Source: Lethocerus indicus
Lineage: Eukaryota; Arthropoda; Insecta; Hemiptera; Belostomatidae
Direction: 5' to 3'
Assembly (NCBI GenBank): GCA_019843655.1
Contig: JACDQD010000011.1
Coordinates: 9,094,604 to 9,158,603, forward strand
Length of the DNA stretch: 64,000 bases
Shown here: positions 12,901 to 25,534 of the stretch, piece by piece
How the letters are laid out: each line of letters starts with the position of its first letter
How positions within the stretch are numbered: position 1 is the stretch's first letter
Made by a program: the position numbers and the translations under genes
The notes under the pieces: generated by a model
What the model saw: the letters and a program-made list of their open reading frames with translations, nothing else
What the model was told of the DNA's origin: nothing
Databases searched by the model: none

Positions 12901-14358
12901 AAAGTAAATGCAGAATATATATCTTTTACTATTAAAGCTCTCCTGCGATAACCTTTAATAGTGTCATTTGAAGGAAAAATTGGGTTCTACTTTGAAATGA
13001 TTATTAATTATTTTTAAAAAATCACCTTTTACTTCTGGTTTCTCAGGTCTAATTTATAATATCAAATGTAAGGAATTTTATTCCTAATTGCCGAAATTTA
13101 TCCCTAATTTAATATGTCGGTTGATATCTTCAGCAAACGCCGTTAGCCTATCCCGGAATTGGCCGCGACCTGGTGAGTGAATTGATAACTAGAGTTATCC
13201 TTATCAGTGTTTATCCTTCGTCAAATTACACATTTCATTTTGTCAGGTCTAGCTGAGCGAGCGGTAATACTGAACAAAGTCTTGTAAATTGTAATTTTGA
13301 ACGGTCAAATGACATTCAATACTTTTGGAAATGATAGAAGTAGGAATTTCCGCGGTGTCTAAAAAGTCCGCCTGTTGATTTATTATGTGAAAATTACAAT
13401 TGTTATCAACCAGAGCTGATCTTGGTTAATGACAGAGGGCGTATTGTCTTAAATGGGGGTTTTATTTTTCAGCTGAATTTATAATTTGTAATCATGAGGA
13501 AAACTTATAGGCGTATACACTCTCTACTTTGAATTAAAAGCAACAATTTGGATATCTTAAAAACAAAAGATTGTTTCTTCTTTAGAGCAGACATGATCAT
13601 TCACATATTGCACGTATATATGTTGGACATCCCAAGGAGCGGAGTGGGCTGCAGTCCGCTCCTATTGCAGAATCCGCTGCATTCGGCGTTTCCGTTCCTG
13701 CTAACTGGAGCGGAACCTAATTTTCGTAGCCCCTTACCGTCTCCACTGTATTCGCATAATATATTCGTGTAATGTACGTAAGTTGACCCTGATGTTGGAA
13801 CTATTATAGTAAGAGTTCGGAATCACCAAACAGGGCACCATTCAATGGAGGCCACTCTGGTGGTTTCCAAAAATAGGAAAAATCTCGGATTTTTATACGC
13901 GATCTCATCGGAAGCCAGTCAGTGAAAATTTAAGTTCTGGCCGCGGAAACCTTCACTCATCTTTCCGATTATTTCGTTCAAAAAAATAGTTTTTTCTTCG
14001 TTACAATTATCACGAGTGGTTTATAAGACTTTATTGAATTTTTGAAGTGTTCTTAACGTGATGTGTTTGACAATGTATGGACCGTCAATGTATCTACGAA
14101 AATAAATTTTAACATAGACTGTAAATTCGTGAGTGTTTTCGTTTAACTCGAAATTCTTTTAAGGTGAAAAATATATTCTGGTTTTGTGTCGAACGACTTC
14201 CACTGTATACATCGGTGCCAAACCCCTGCCGGTAGTAGACACGTGTTCGGGAAACGGGACGAGGCATTCGACACACCCCATGCGTATAACGTACTCTTGG
14301 GACCCCTAAAGTTTTGTTGCCGTACCTGGGGGCTGCTAAGTGCTTACAGACTTTGTAC

Positions 14359-14359
<1 letters not shown>
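9961..14359. other. Gene-poor intergenic DNA
   Basis: No exon-like segment, tRNA or clear mobile-element terminus was recognised. CpG is common throughout, unlike the first 9 kb. All frames are broken by stops. Confidence 0.5.
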
Positions 14360-14411
<52 letters not shown>

Positions 14412-14420
14412 CATACATAT
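14360..14420. repeat. (TA)n followed by (CATA)n microsatellite
   Basis: Pure TA dinucleotide at 14360-14407 passing into CATACATACATAT. It generates spurious open frames on both strands. Confidence 0.98.
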
Positions 14421-14459
14421 ATTTCGTGGGGAAAACCCAATGCCAAGAACGTGCCCACG

Positions 14460-14627
14460 ATGAAGAGGGGCAAATTAGTTTATAATTTAAGGTTAAAGAC
14501 CCAGTCGCCAGGCAGTGTAAAAAGCAAAAATTTCACAATACCGCCCAGAAAAGACAGTGAACTAAAGAAAAGGTTTCTCAGTTTAACATACCTGTTCTGT
14601 GGTCTGCGAGGGGTTGGAATACCGTAG
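14460..14627 (+). pseudogene. Fragment carrying the NLRLKN-like peptide (copy 1)
   Basis: The frame starts ATG AAG AGG and encodes KLVYNLRLKTQSPGS. The same peptide pattern recurs at 17734-17829 (minus, LLQNLRLKNKSPGS) and 59352-59555 (minus, FVQDLRLKNRP), with a further nucleotide-level copy near 15.93-16.01 kb. The shared stretch therefore looks like the start of a repeated element's reading frame. The protein family is not recognised. Foldback element A is inserted just downstream, and the frame runs into it. Confidence 0.4.
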
Positions 14628-14950
14628 ATTTGTTGTGTTTCTGTCTCCTCTCGCTCGTTTGGTCTTTTACTAGACCGGTTTCGGCTGCTCGCTATCTTCA
14701 CTAGCGGTGTTAGTCACTATTGGCACTTTGGATGTTCATGCAGCCTCACTGCACTGTCACTGACATTAAGTCTATGTCGGATTGTCAGACAAACAGACAA
14801 CCACAGTACAAGTGACAGTGACAGTGCAGTGAGGAAGCTCGAAAAACATCCAAAGTGCCAATAGTGACTAACACCGCTGCTGAAGATGGCGAGCAGCCGA
14901 AACCGGTTTAGCAAAAGACCAGACCAGCGAGAGGAGACAGAAACACAACA
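14581..14950 (+). mobile_element. Foldback element A (hammerhead-like arms)
   Basis: It begins GTTTAACATACC followed by about 45 bp shared with copies B, D and E. Two long inverted arms follow (about 14629-14737 and 14845-14952) and pair almost throughout. The centre is also self-complementary (CTCACTGCACTGTCACT against its reverse complement). The flanks AAAAGGTTTCTCA (14568-14580) and AAAAGGTTCCTTA (14951-14963) look like a 13-bp target-site duplication with two differences. No coding capacity. Probably a non-autonomous retroelement derivative related to Penelope-like terminal repeats. Confidence 0.75.
14876..14912 (+). ncRNA. Hammerhead-ribozyme-like motif in element A, right arm
   Basis: GCTG, CTGAAGA, T, a GGC/GCC stem around GAGCA, GAAA, an ACC/GGT stem with no loop, T as the cleavage-site base, then TAGC closing stem I with one G-U pair. 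The extra T between CTGAAGA and the stem departs from the classical core. Activity is not shown. Confidence 0.3.
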
Positions 14951-17431
14951 AAAAGGTTCCTTACTTCTTACCACCGCCAGAGGATTTCGTTCTCATGTGC
15001 CCGCCTGCTAATCCGTGTACTAGTTTCCGTCTCTCGGCGAACTCCATGATCATTGCGCTTCGCCCTGCAGCTGAGTGCTTGCGGTAGGCTAAACACGTTG
15101 GCAGGCTAACGAATTAAACGATCGGCTGAAAGGAACAAGCTGAAGGATGGGGCCCCGAACCGTCTATCTGGCCGGCGTCCAGGCGACAGCTCAGCCGCGA
15201 AGAATCGGTTACGGATCACGTACACGCTCTGAACGCGGCTCCGGCCTAGCGTCATGAATGGGTATATCTGTCGCTTCCAAAAATTCCCTACGGCACCGTT
15301 GTACGCGTAATTTGGGAGGACGCGAAGACTAAGGACGGAGTGGACAGGAGAAGTCGGCCCGAGTCAAGGTCCTTCGTCGAGATAAAGGCTTAGTTTCTGA
15401 GAATTCTCGTGTTCACCTGTGCGGCACACTTTCCCGCCAATTAAAAATTGAATAACACCCGTTCCATTCCCCCGATAGGTTAAATACCTGTCGTCGGTAA
15501 CCCGTTCCACGGAATTTCGTATCGTGAATATTTGAGATTTCAGTCCTAAATTCTGGTACTTGGAGAAATACACTTTCCGAAAGGTCCTCCCCCACTTTTA
15601 AAATGGTTTTTACCGTTAGGCCGGTCGCGGAATTCGAGTGCTGTGTGATTTTGAGGAATTGCCAAGGCACCCGCACGATTAACGGTCGCCCGATTTGTTT
15701 TCATGTTGGATTTCCCTCGAAGGGGTTTGCCCCAACTGGCCTGTTCAAATTTGATCGAACGAATTTTAAAAGTCACTCTGGTCACAGTAGTTTCGATTTC
15801 ATAGCATCCTTATAGCGGCAGTTCTTTACCCCTGAACTGCCGTGTAGAAGAGGTCTTATCAGAGCGCGGTTGGGGTGCTTTGCTTGGAAACGAAGAACAG
15901 TGTCCCTGAAGAAGATTCGTGGGCAAGAACGAGCCTTTGATAAAGAAATAATAAACTGGTTCGGAATTAAAAGTTAAAGAACCAATCGTCAGGCATTCTT
16001 GAGGGCAAACACTTGACAAATAATTCGCCACCTTCAGCGTCTGTAGATTAAATAAATTAGGTGGCAGTAAAAAACAACCAAATTACTTTTTGTTGGACCA
16101 TTGTGATTAATATTATTAATATAGTTTATCTCACGACCGATTCATTTTCTTAAAGATTATATACAGAATTGTTTTTATGGCAGTTTTAAATAAAATGCAA
16201 AATATTCTGTAACCCTTACATAGCAGATAACTTCTTGTTAGGATTATTAATTAACAGATAACATTTGAAATGTCGTTCGTGTCATTCCCGGTAATGCGCC
16301 AGTCGGGTAATTAAATAAAGAATGCCTCATAATTAAAAAAGCAGTATTTCTTAAGTAAGTCATAAATAATGCACTCATTATTATCTTCTTGGTGAATAAA
16401 CTACAATTATAATGGTGTATTACGATTCATATACCATAAATATTATTTCTAATTATTCGCTGCTCAAGTGCGTTCATTGACGAATGTTTCTCTACCGTTT
16501 TTTCCTTCCTTTTGAATTCGAACGAAGTTTTGAAATTTTATACATACAACATGCGACAGAATAAACTACATTTCAAAGCTTCAGAACTACCGTGTACTAA
16601 TTTCATAAGAGAAATGTTAATTTCTTTAACATAAAATAACCGACCATCTCTAACTATTTTAAATTAAGGTTTTTACATTTTTTATAATTGTTCGTCATGT
16701 TGACCATTCGCTCCAGCAGAGCGTTTCGTATATTTATTGCGAATTTCATTTCTTTTAATGTATAGAGTGTGAGTAAAATTAGCGATTAGTCAGTTTTTGG
16801 GGAGGAGCCCACTCTCAGACGACTGAGGGCCGGTAATTGAAACTGTCAAAGATAATGCAGAATAAAAACCGCAAATATCGTTTCGTGTATAAGCGGTTTC
16901 CATGTTCTAACTAATTGAAACCGCGTTAAAATTTCCACCACTTTTTCCATTATTATACGGTTTTACTGTAGCGGTAATGGGTGATATATCGGGAGGGAAT
17001 TTAAGGAGGGCCCAAAACCCTAGCCCGGTATTTCCTGATCAGTTCCAGGTTTCTTTTTTTGCCAGCCTACGGATTAGCAACACTCGGTAGATAGCGCGGA
17101 TGGGCGGACGGTTTGTTATCTGCCCGTCCACTCGAGTCGGCAACTCGCCCGTCCCTTCGGCCGGCCATTCTGTCGGCTTGAGTGGAAAAGTGAACGTTAA
17201 TTTCAACCGAATCCCATTTCCTATTCGAAGAATATTATTATCCCTGCTCAGGCGGCCGGTGGCCAAAAGACATACTCGAGGGTCGAGATGACCGGCCGAT
17301 ACGCCTCCAGGGTCCCCAAACGGTCGGATATTGGTTTCGGTGAGTATCCATGAACGGACATTTAATTTTTTTCTTTTTTTTGGTTCATTCTCTTTACATA
17401 TTCTTTTGGTACTTGAAACCAGAAATGAATT
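14951..17431. other. Gene-free intergenic stretch
   Basis: Contains another diverged copy of the NLRLKN-type segment at about 15925-16025 (AAGTTAAAGAACCAATCGTC) with its frame broken. No gene is recognised. Confidence 0.45.
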
Positions 17432-17689
17432 TAGTTTAACATACCCGTCTTGTGGTCTGCGAGGGGTTGGAATACCGTGGATTTGTCGTGTTTCTATCCC
17501 CTCTCGCCGATTCGGTCATATGCCGGACCGGATTCGGCTGCTCGCCATCTTCAGTAGCGGTGTCAGTCACTATTGTGACTGAAATAAGCGCCAAAGTGAC
17601 TAACACGGCTACTGAAGATGGCGAGCAGCCGAAGCCGGTCTGGCGAAAGACCGAATCAGCGAGAGGAGACAGAAACACGACAAATATAA
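17432..17689 (+). mobile_element. Foldback element B with exact 11-bp target-site duplication
   Basis: Same 5' terminus (TAGTTTAACATACCCG) and same 48-bp 5' block (GGTCTGCGAGGGGTTGGAAT) as element A, then two inverted arms separated by a short centre. AGAAATGAATT occurs exactly at both edges (17421-17431 and 17690-17700). This defines the borders and shows that the unit moved as a whole. Confidence 0.82.
17608..17644 (+). ncRNA. Hammerhead-like motif in element B, right arm
   Basis: GCTA, CTGAAGA, T, GGC-GAGCA-GCC, GAAG (final A changed to G), CC/GGT, C, then TGGC pairing with GCTA through one U-G pair. Probably inactive because of the GAAG change, but the stems are kept. Confidence 0.25.
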
Positions 17690-17733
17690 AGAAATGAATT
17701 AGTTCCTTATCTCACAACCCACATTTTATACGG

Positions 17734-17829
17734 TCAATTCTGGTTGGGAAGTGTGACAGTTTTGCTCTCAGCACTACCTGGCGACTTGTTCTTTAACCTT
17801 AAATTTTGGAGTAATTCGCTCTTGTTCAT
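17734..17829 (-). pseudogene. Fragment with NLRLKN-like peptide (copy 3)
   Basis: A 31-codon frame (MNKSELLQNLRLKNKSPGS onward) ending in TGA. The DNA aligns with 14455-14550 across CAGTCGCCAGGCAGTG and beyond. As at 14.5 kb, a foldback element sits directly beside it. Confidence 0.4.
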
Positions 17830-19105
17830 CGTGGGTACATTCCTGCAGTCGGATTCTCTCTGTTAGGGGCATTTTTCCTCGTTTCCGAACTCGCGCCAAA
17901 TTTTAGAAAATGTCTTATGCCAGCAAGACTTTAAATGGCCGCCGTTAAACTATCGCTATCACAGTGATTAGAAAAAAAAGTGAAAAACTGTATTTACCAT
18001 AATAGCACCCGGACTGCTGTCCGGAATTCCACCTATTCGGTGAAACCACTCAAGTTCCCTCGCACCGGTCTAACTGTACTGTTTATTAATAAGCTTCCGG
18101 TTGACCTAGAACCGAAGAAAGTAAGTGGGCAGCGGTTATACGAGGTAGAACGCAATTTCTTTTGCGTCGGCGCCTTTTCGGTCGATAACCTTTACCGATA
18201 TATTGTGGGATGTTAGCGGAAAGGGGATAAAAATGTTATTTATTTTACCGAATATTTCCGCCGATTCTATCCTAAATGAAGGTTCCGTCGGTCAAATACA
18301 GTTTCATTCAATATCGTGGCATTCCAATACGCGAGGCCTGTTGGACAATTAAAAGGACATATGGTTCTGATAATCCTCCGCTGCATTTATTACACTTCTA
18401 TCGATTTACTATTGGTTTTTCGTTTTAACGGCATTGAATATCCAGTATCGGAATCTGGACCGGTTTTGCACATTTGTTTCCGATTATTCGTGGCAGTGAA
18501 AGTTTACTCCAAACAGAGGGATAATTATAAATTAGGGCTAGAAGCGATATTTTCGAAAGACATCATAACTGCCGGGGACATGCCTGAAAATTAAGTGTCG
18601 CCCAAAAAAAAAGACTTTGTTCAGGGGGAAATAATGCAGTAGTAAAACGCTGCACCATGAGCACTTGAACTGTCGAAAAATTGGACCCGGGTGGTTCTCG
18701 CCGCTCAGGCTTTTTTTGTTCGACCCCCTCAAAGAATCGTCTGGCGTCAGATTTCATAGGAACGAAAAATAAATTATTTCTAATAAACATAAAACACTAA
18801 TTGAATAATGAACTATATTAGATCCGCCATTTCGTCTCTGTATTTAATGAATGGCCCTCTTATCTTTATCCGGAATTAGACTTAAGATCCATTTCCCTGA
18901 AAGCTTCAAGGGCCATTTCCCTGTTTCGATATTGGAGCCGGACACGCCTTCCCCAGTGTTTAAGTTGTGGGGGAGGGGTCATACTATATTCCAGTAACCC
19001 TATACGTGTTCAGTAAGTTAACGCAAAGAAATGTATTTTATCTTGTAATTGGGAAATGCTTTAGTAGGTTAGGATTTATTTCCGGGTAGGCAAAGCAAGG
19101 TTGGG
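17830..19105. other. Gene-free intergenic stretch
   Basis: No supported coding, RNA or repeat feature was recognised. The open frames present are short and unlike any family known to me. Confidence 0.4.
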
Positions 19106-19375
19106 GACGTCACCTCGCCGGTTTGGCTTTCTCACCAACGACAGTAGCATTTCGTTGGCTGTACACTGGTAAATGCTTCACTCTTCATCCCCCCTCGGTT
19201 GTACGATTACAAAACGCCTATAGTGACAGCAGCTTTGCCGCTTCATTGGCTCCAATCTTGCTGCAAGTGAGTTGCAGTTCAGCTGCATCGCTGAAGGAAT
19301 GCACGCGCTATCGGTGGCAAAAAGTAGAAACCGGTCTCGCCGGGAGCGAACAACGGAGAGGAGACATAAAATCGT
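19106..19375 (+). mobile_element. Diverged foldback element related to the A/B/D/E family
   Basis: The left arm on the minus strand reads GCTACTGTCGTTGGTGAG...AAACCGG. The right arm on the plus strand reads CGCTATCGGTGGC...GAAACCGGTCT and ends GAGAGGAGACA. Both match the hammerhead-like arms of the younger copies, with many substitutions. No target-site duplication was found. Confidence 0.45.
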
Positions 19376-22300
19376 TCGACTGATCCTTTAGTAGGACATT
19401 TGACTCCTTCCCGGCCAAGCTCGGCCCGAGTCCTTGCGGTTGGCCTTCTTCGTTTTACGACTCGGCCGCGGACCTAAACATCTTCGACCTCCCGTTATTC
19501 GTATATGTTGAAAGGCTTTGGCTTTTTTGGTGATAGGAGGATAATTTAGCTATAGATTAAACCTCGATTGGCTCAGACACCTATTCAATATTTTTCAACA
19601 GAAAAAATTCTTTTCCAGCTCTATCCTTAATTATCCTTGAAGAATAGATTTGGCCACAACATCTACCGTATCCGAAATGCAACGGTTTCTATATCTGATG
19701 AAAATAAGAATTACGCATTACCGATACATTAATAGGAGTTAAAATAATCATTTCCAATGTTTTGATTGATTTTTGGAAAACTTGGCGCCACTATGATAAT
19801 TATATTACCAAAGGATTGATTTCCTTTAAATTCCTCCAGCCCAGTGAAAGAATTTTTGGATCCTCGCCATACCTCAACGAACGAATAAGAATCAATTTCA
19901 ATAAAACGGAAGTAGTGGGAAGATACTATTGGTATATAAGTGATCTCTGGTGAATATTATACATTGAGGTATACTTGGATTTAAAAAAAAAATGTGATAA
20001 ATTAAAAACAAGGCTACTGGTTTTCGATACGTAATCGTTAAGGACTATCATAAATAAGCAGTTAGTTTAACACAATTTAAAATAAGGTTTTTCATACTTC
20101 GGTTCAGTAAATTTCCGTGTGTGTCTGTGTTTTTGCGTATAGACGTACATATTATTTTTGAATAATTACTGATTGTTTGTTGAACTTTTGACTGTGACCC
20201 CTTGGGTTAAGGTCTTGTCCCCTCAGAGAGCTTAATAGGTTGGGTCATGGACATGCCTGTCTGATTCCGTTCCAAAGATTAGTTATAAAACCTTGTCATC
20301 TTACTGTAACACCGGACGTTCCGGTGTAGTATGACTCTTTACCGGCTCCGTGGTATCCTTGAGTCCATCATTATTTTACTCCGTTTCTAATGAGTTTTTT
20401 TTTAACAGTAACCGTATTTAGGGCGTTTAGAATTAGACAAACCTTGAACCTGCCCGCATTTGAATATCCGTAGGGTCGTTCTAAGATATGTCCGATATTA
20501 TTCCGCTACTGACAGTAGCAAAAAGTTTGAAATTATAACACCTTTACATGAATTCTATTGGACACTGGAAAGTTGATTTAGATATGAGTTGACGCTTAAT
20601 TTTGTGCGAATTTCAAATTTGAGTTGGGACGTCGCGAGAGGCAAATATCGTACCATGGGTAATATACAGCGAGTTCACAAACGTCGCCATGGAGGAGCCA
20701 TGTTCAGTTAGAAAACTGCTAATTTGCAAACGACAAATGAACTAACGCGATAATCAGTAAATGAAAAAGACCGGTGGAATTTTAAAACAAAAATTGGTCT
20801 CAGTTATACTGAACTCAGCTGAATTCGCATATATGTAATAGGGACATCGCGTTTAAATTTATTTACTAAAACTTTAAGCAGAATGAAAAAATGCATAATT
20901 AATATTCTATAATAGAACGGCCTCTCGGGCGAAATATCATTAATTGGCCGTTCATTTATCTTTTTCATACGACGACGGAGAGTCGATTCGGGATGGTAAC
21001 CCTGGCCGAAGAAGCGGACTAAGCCGAGGACGTTGAGTGTGTGTTTATTAGTGCGTGTGGTTGTCTCACCGTGGAGGGGGGCCCAGAGGAATGCCTCGTT
21101 CCGAACCGGTTCCGCCCCACCAAACCGGCTCTAACGATGCTTGTTCCCGCCACAGAATCCCCTTCCAGTCGCCTCCATAACGCCCCTCCGGATATAAATA
21201 AATAAGGCGCCGGATTTCTTATAAATACTCTAGGGGGGGCCGACCCGTCCTCCGGTGTTCGGGGAGCGACCGCTCCCAAACGGAATAGCATTAATAAAAA
21301 CAATCGAATTTTGGCTGGGAAGAAATCACCGACTGTAGAGTGATCATCGCAAAACTGATATTTCGATCCGTTCTTCATTAACCTTAAATTAAATAGGATC
21401 GTCTGTATTGAAGTTTCGTTTTGACTGGGGGTGATATCTGTTGATAACGCCGGTACACGGTAAGAATATTGAAATAATGAAAGAAAATTATTGGAAATAT
21501 GTCACCGGAACGTATTACAAACGGCTAGTACTGGACTCCAGCGAAACAATGCAGACCAGTGCACATTTACTGTCTACTGACAGTAGACAAAAGTAAAATA
21601 AAAAGTTTTTATATGGGACTTTATTGGGGCCGGAATCGTGTAGGTCTGTGAGATATGACGTCGGGCTTGCCGGATGGAGGGGGGAGGGATTAAGGAGGAG
21701 TTACGTAAGCTCCTGTCGGGCTTCGTTGGGGCACATTGAGGGGCTTCGTTGTCCGACCTCCTCCTAATCGGCTACCTGAGAATGTGGTTTTTTCGCGGAC
21801 GTTCTGTTGGACTGCGAATGAACTTGAATTGTTCGCAAGCCACAAACTCTTATCAAAGAACTGACAATAGAACATTTATTAACCGACTGTATTGAATGAA
21901 AGAAAACAAAGACAAAAATATTACTTAACAACGGCTTAGAGTCGATAACAAAACCAATGGAATTATTAGAAGACAATAGTAAAACACAAATTCTAAATCC
22001 CATAAATATTAGTGGTATTAGTCGTAAATATGGTGGTGGTATTAGTTCTTCCTAACAAATAACTTCCGTTTTAACTGAGATTTTAACTGTTTAAACCAAA
22101 AACAGTTTTTAAATTCTTTAGTTTAATGCTCTTTACTGCGAGGTGACGAGATGTCGACACATTTCCGAGATTCTTATTTGTCACTATCTTCAGTAGCATT
22201 CCGTTACGTATGGAGTGAGGTCACGCATATGTGCCGTCCAAGGCACCGTGCGGGAACTCGCATTACTCACATTACTGATTAGGACGAAAACGATCTATCG

Positions 22301-25300
22301 CAGTAGCAAATGAGAGAGTGGATTCAGATAATTGCACTGGTGATATTAACTACTGTCAATACTAACATGAATATCACTTTGACATAAACGATAGCTTTAA
22401 TAATAAAGTAATTGAAAATACATCGGCAAACGGCGCATTAAGTACCTGCAGTCTTGTAAGCTCGTTTGATCGCAATTTTTCAACATTTTGTTTTAATCGT
22501 CCATGCTCTTGTATATAACTAAAATTGATGTGTCTGTTGAAACTATATTTTGTTGAAAATTTTCTCGTCTTCACAATTATCGACACTCTGTAGTTATGTA
22601 CCGGTCTAAAATGCCCATTTCGACGGAACTAATAAGCCGCATTTGATCAGTGTTATATAAAAATATGCCGTGCAAATGTAGAATTGCTTTTGATTTCTAA
22701 ATCACTATTTGATGAATAGTGAGTATTTTCTTTGGTAGGTACCGAATTGAGATTTTGTGTGCTCTTTCTTTGGTCTCGCTCGGGAATTGTTTCCTTCTTT
22801 AACCATTTTCGTACCACACCGGGCTTTGTTGTCGCTTCAGAAGAATTGCCCCTGTCCCCGGCCGGTTCCATATTTGGGTCCGCTAGGAGTAGATTAGTCA
22901 CTACTTCCCTCAGCGACCGTAGGAAGGCTCTCTGTGAATCGACGATTCCTAGGTCGTGAGCCATGTTTCCCTTCGGGATGGCGCCTCTGACGCGCTCACT
23001 GTTTTTGCTGCGCACTGTCGCCAAACTCTTTCCATCGGTCGGTTGATTAATGAATTCTTATGAATTATTCAACCGCGCGCCGAGTACCAACTTATACGGG
23101 GTCCGTACGACTGGGGGAACGCTGTCGTTAAGAAGGTTTTTGCGGGCGGGCCCGTGCCAATATCCAGCCTTGTGGATGCACAAAATACGTCTCCGGCTCT
23201 TTTTTTTAAGAACGTTCAATTGTGATTTCTTTCGCCTTAGTTCATTCTCCGGCCTGGGTGGTGCGAGTTAACGTTGTAAGTAGCACACTGTATGTAATCC
23301 CTGGCTACTGTTTCTTAAAAATGAAAAAACGAACTAAATTATTTCTTCTCTCTCGGTGCTGAATTGTGGTTTAATGAAGCCCTTTTTCGAGCCCTGAAAA
23401 AGTTAGTAGCGCAGTTGTAACAATGGTCCCTACATTAACCCTCGTAGGACCGTGACCTACTCATCATCGTGACTATATTTGTCAGCCTTTTCATCTTACC
23501 GCCGATTGGACAGAGATATTCTCTAACTTTTCGCTAGAGCGTTGTTGAAAGTCAATGGAATTTTTATATCGTTATATACTGACGGTGAATATTTGGTCTG
23601 CTCGTGAACGAAAATTTCTATTCTAATGAAAGGCGTTCATTAAGGCGGTCCCGGGCCTCTTATATCTCCTCCGTCCTTTAAGGCTGAACGGCGTACCGTT
23701 ACTCCGAGATCCAATCTTCGGAATTCCTTATTCCAGAAGACGTTTTTCGGTCGACCCATTAGATACCATTGGCCTAATGAGACAACGGTTTAAAATGTGT
23801 GCGTTGGAACGTACCCTTTATTTAATCATGTCCTCGGGCAGTACGGATTCCAATACTGATTTTAGGCTTTATTGTTCTGCGAATTGCGTACCGAACACCC
23901 AGGGCAAAATACTTCAGAAGAATATTATGGAGAAAAATAGTTTTTGAAAATATAAATAAAGTAGGTATCTACGACTAATCGAAGTACTACTGACGAAGGC
24001 GAAAAACCGAAACCCGGTTGTTGGGATCAGACTGACTGAGAGGAAAGCAGAAGCGTTTCAATCATTACACGTGACGTTTTAACAGTCTATAAATAGAGTG
24101 ACTCGGCAGGGGATATGATGTCTGTCTACGAATGTTAACATAATTAAGAGTTCCGCAGCGAGTCACCGTGTTGCGACATACAATTCAAAGTAATGAAGCT
24201 AATTCATTCTCCATTCAGAAGTTGTCGTAATACACACTTCTGCAGATTTTATATCAAGTGCTTGCTAGTTAATACCCGGCGGCACTTATTGAAAAAAAAA
24301 ATTCGAAGTTACAGGTCTTTTGCAGTGATTTTCGCGAAAACCGATAACACCGGTTGGGTATAGTAGTGGGAGATGATTGCGTTTAACTCTCAATTGCAAA
24401 TGTCGTATTCATTGAAGAGTGTTAACTGTCTGTATATAGAGGCGCCCTTTCAAGTCAGAGGGTATTTTTGTCATACACTCTCCCGTATTTGATTCCAAAT
24501 CAAATCCTTCCCTCACGCGCGGTCGCGTTTTCCGCGGACATTTCGAGTCGATTGTGGAAGCCACGTTTCAAATGCCGTTCAAAATGCATTTACTTTCCAC
24601 GATGAAAACGCAGATTGGATTCCGCGGCGATGGCGTAATACTTGAAATTGGATTAGAAGGCAGGGTAAATGCTTGACTTGTACCATGAATTATTCAAGAG
24701 GCTTCACGTCGATTTAAAATATATTCAATAGGTTTTGGGTGTTGTAGTAACAAAACCGTCACTTGCGTCTTTATATAGATTTTTGAGCAATTGGGAAGGA
24801 AACGGCGGTCTAAGCAAGATTGACTCGGAAATTATGAGTAATTCCTAATTAAATTATTAATTAATAATAGTAGTAATCTTTTTTTATTGATAAATAATTT
24901 ATTAATATTCCCTGAATAGTTTTAACCACAGTTTTGATTCTCATAAAAGTTCAAAATTAAAATTTTATTGATATCGTTTTAATTTTATGACCAGCTGTAT
25001 GTCAAATGACCAGGAGTCAAATTGTGCGTTGCAGATTGGTCTCGGCGATTGTAAACCTTAATTTAGAATTTAAAAATAACATAGCTCATACCCGGACGCT
25101 GTGCGTAACGGAAGAGAGGACTCAGATAAGAAACTTCCCCGATTAGATGGCTAATTTGCAAGTAATCTACAATGTTTCCGTCACTCTGCACGGAAAATTC
25201 TAGGGATTGTTTGGCTTCGTGTTATTTCAGTGGCAAGTCATTCAGTTGTCCGCCACGTCCCCGTACACCTCAGCAAGCGGAATACACACAGTACGGGGAA

Positions 25301-25534
25301 AAAAGTTATAATTTTATTTTTGCGCCAAAACTGCGGCGGTCGAATTCTAAGCAATCCGGTAACTTTAAAACGCCTCTCGATCAGTGGAAAGCTCGTGGTA
25401 CCACCTCGGATTACATATGTCTGAAGAAAACTCCATTTAAGAACGGCGTTCAAATCTCTTATCACAAGAACCTTTGATTAGAGGTAGTTTCAATGCCGGG
25501 GGGGGGGCGCAATGCTTTAAAAAGGTGTTCTATA
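19376..25534. other. Gene-poor intergenic DNA with old repeat debris
   Basis: Contains a diverged hammerhead-like core at 23.99 kb, a degenerate minus-strand core near 22.15-22.20 kb, and an isolated piggyBac-like end (TTAACCCTCGTAGG) at 23435. A 123-codon minus-strand frame (22653-23024) resembles nothing I recognise. No exon supported. Confidence 0.4.
23986..24025 (+). ncRNA. Diverged hammerhead-like motif
   Basis: TACTA, CTGACGA (fits the CUGANGA consensus), A, GG-CGAAAAA-CC, GAAAC, CCGGTT. The extra base sits at the same place as in the foldback family. Downstream, ACTGAGAGGAAAGCAGAAGC matches the family's right end. A similar core lies on the minus strand at about 62.13-62.17 kb. Confidence 0.25.

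Noticed and set aside
22653..23024. 123-codon minus-strand frame (KWLKKETIPERDQRK region)
   Set aside because: Charged and protein-like in part, but no recognised domain, no splice or start support and no second copy in the window.
23435..23480. piggyBac-like left end TTAACCCTCGTAGG
   Set aside because: The ending is suggestive, but no matching inverted end and second TTAA were found nearby.
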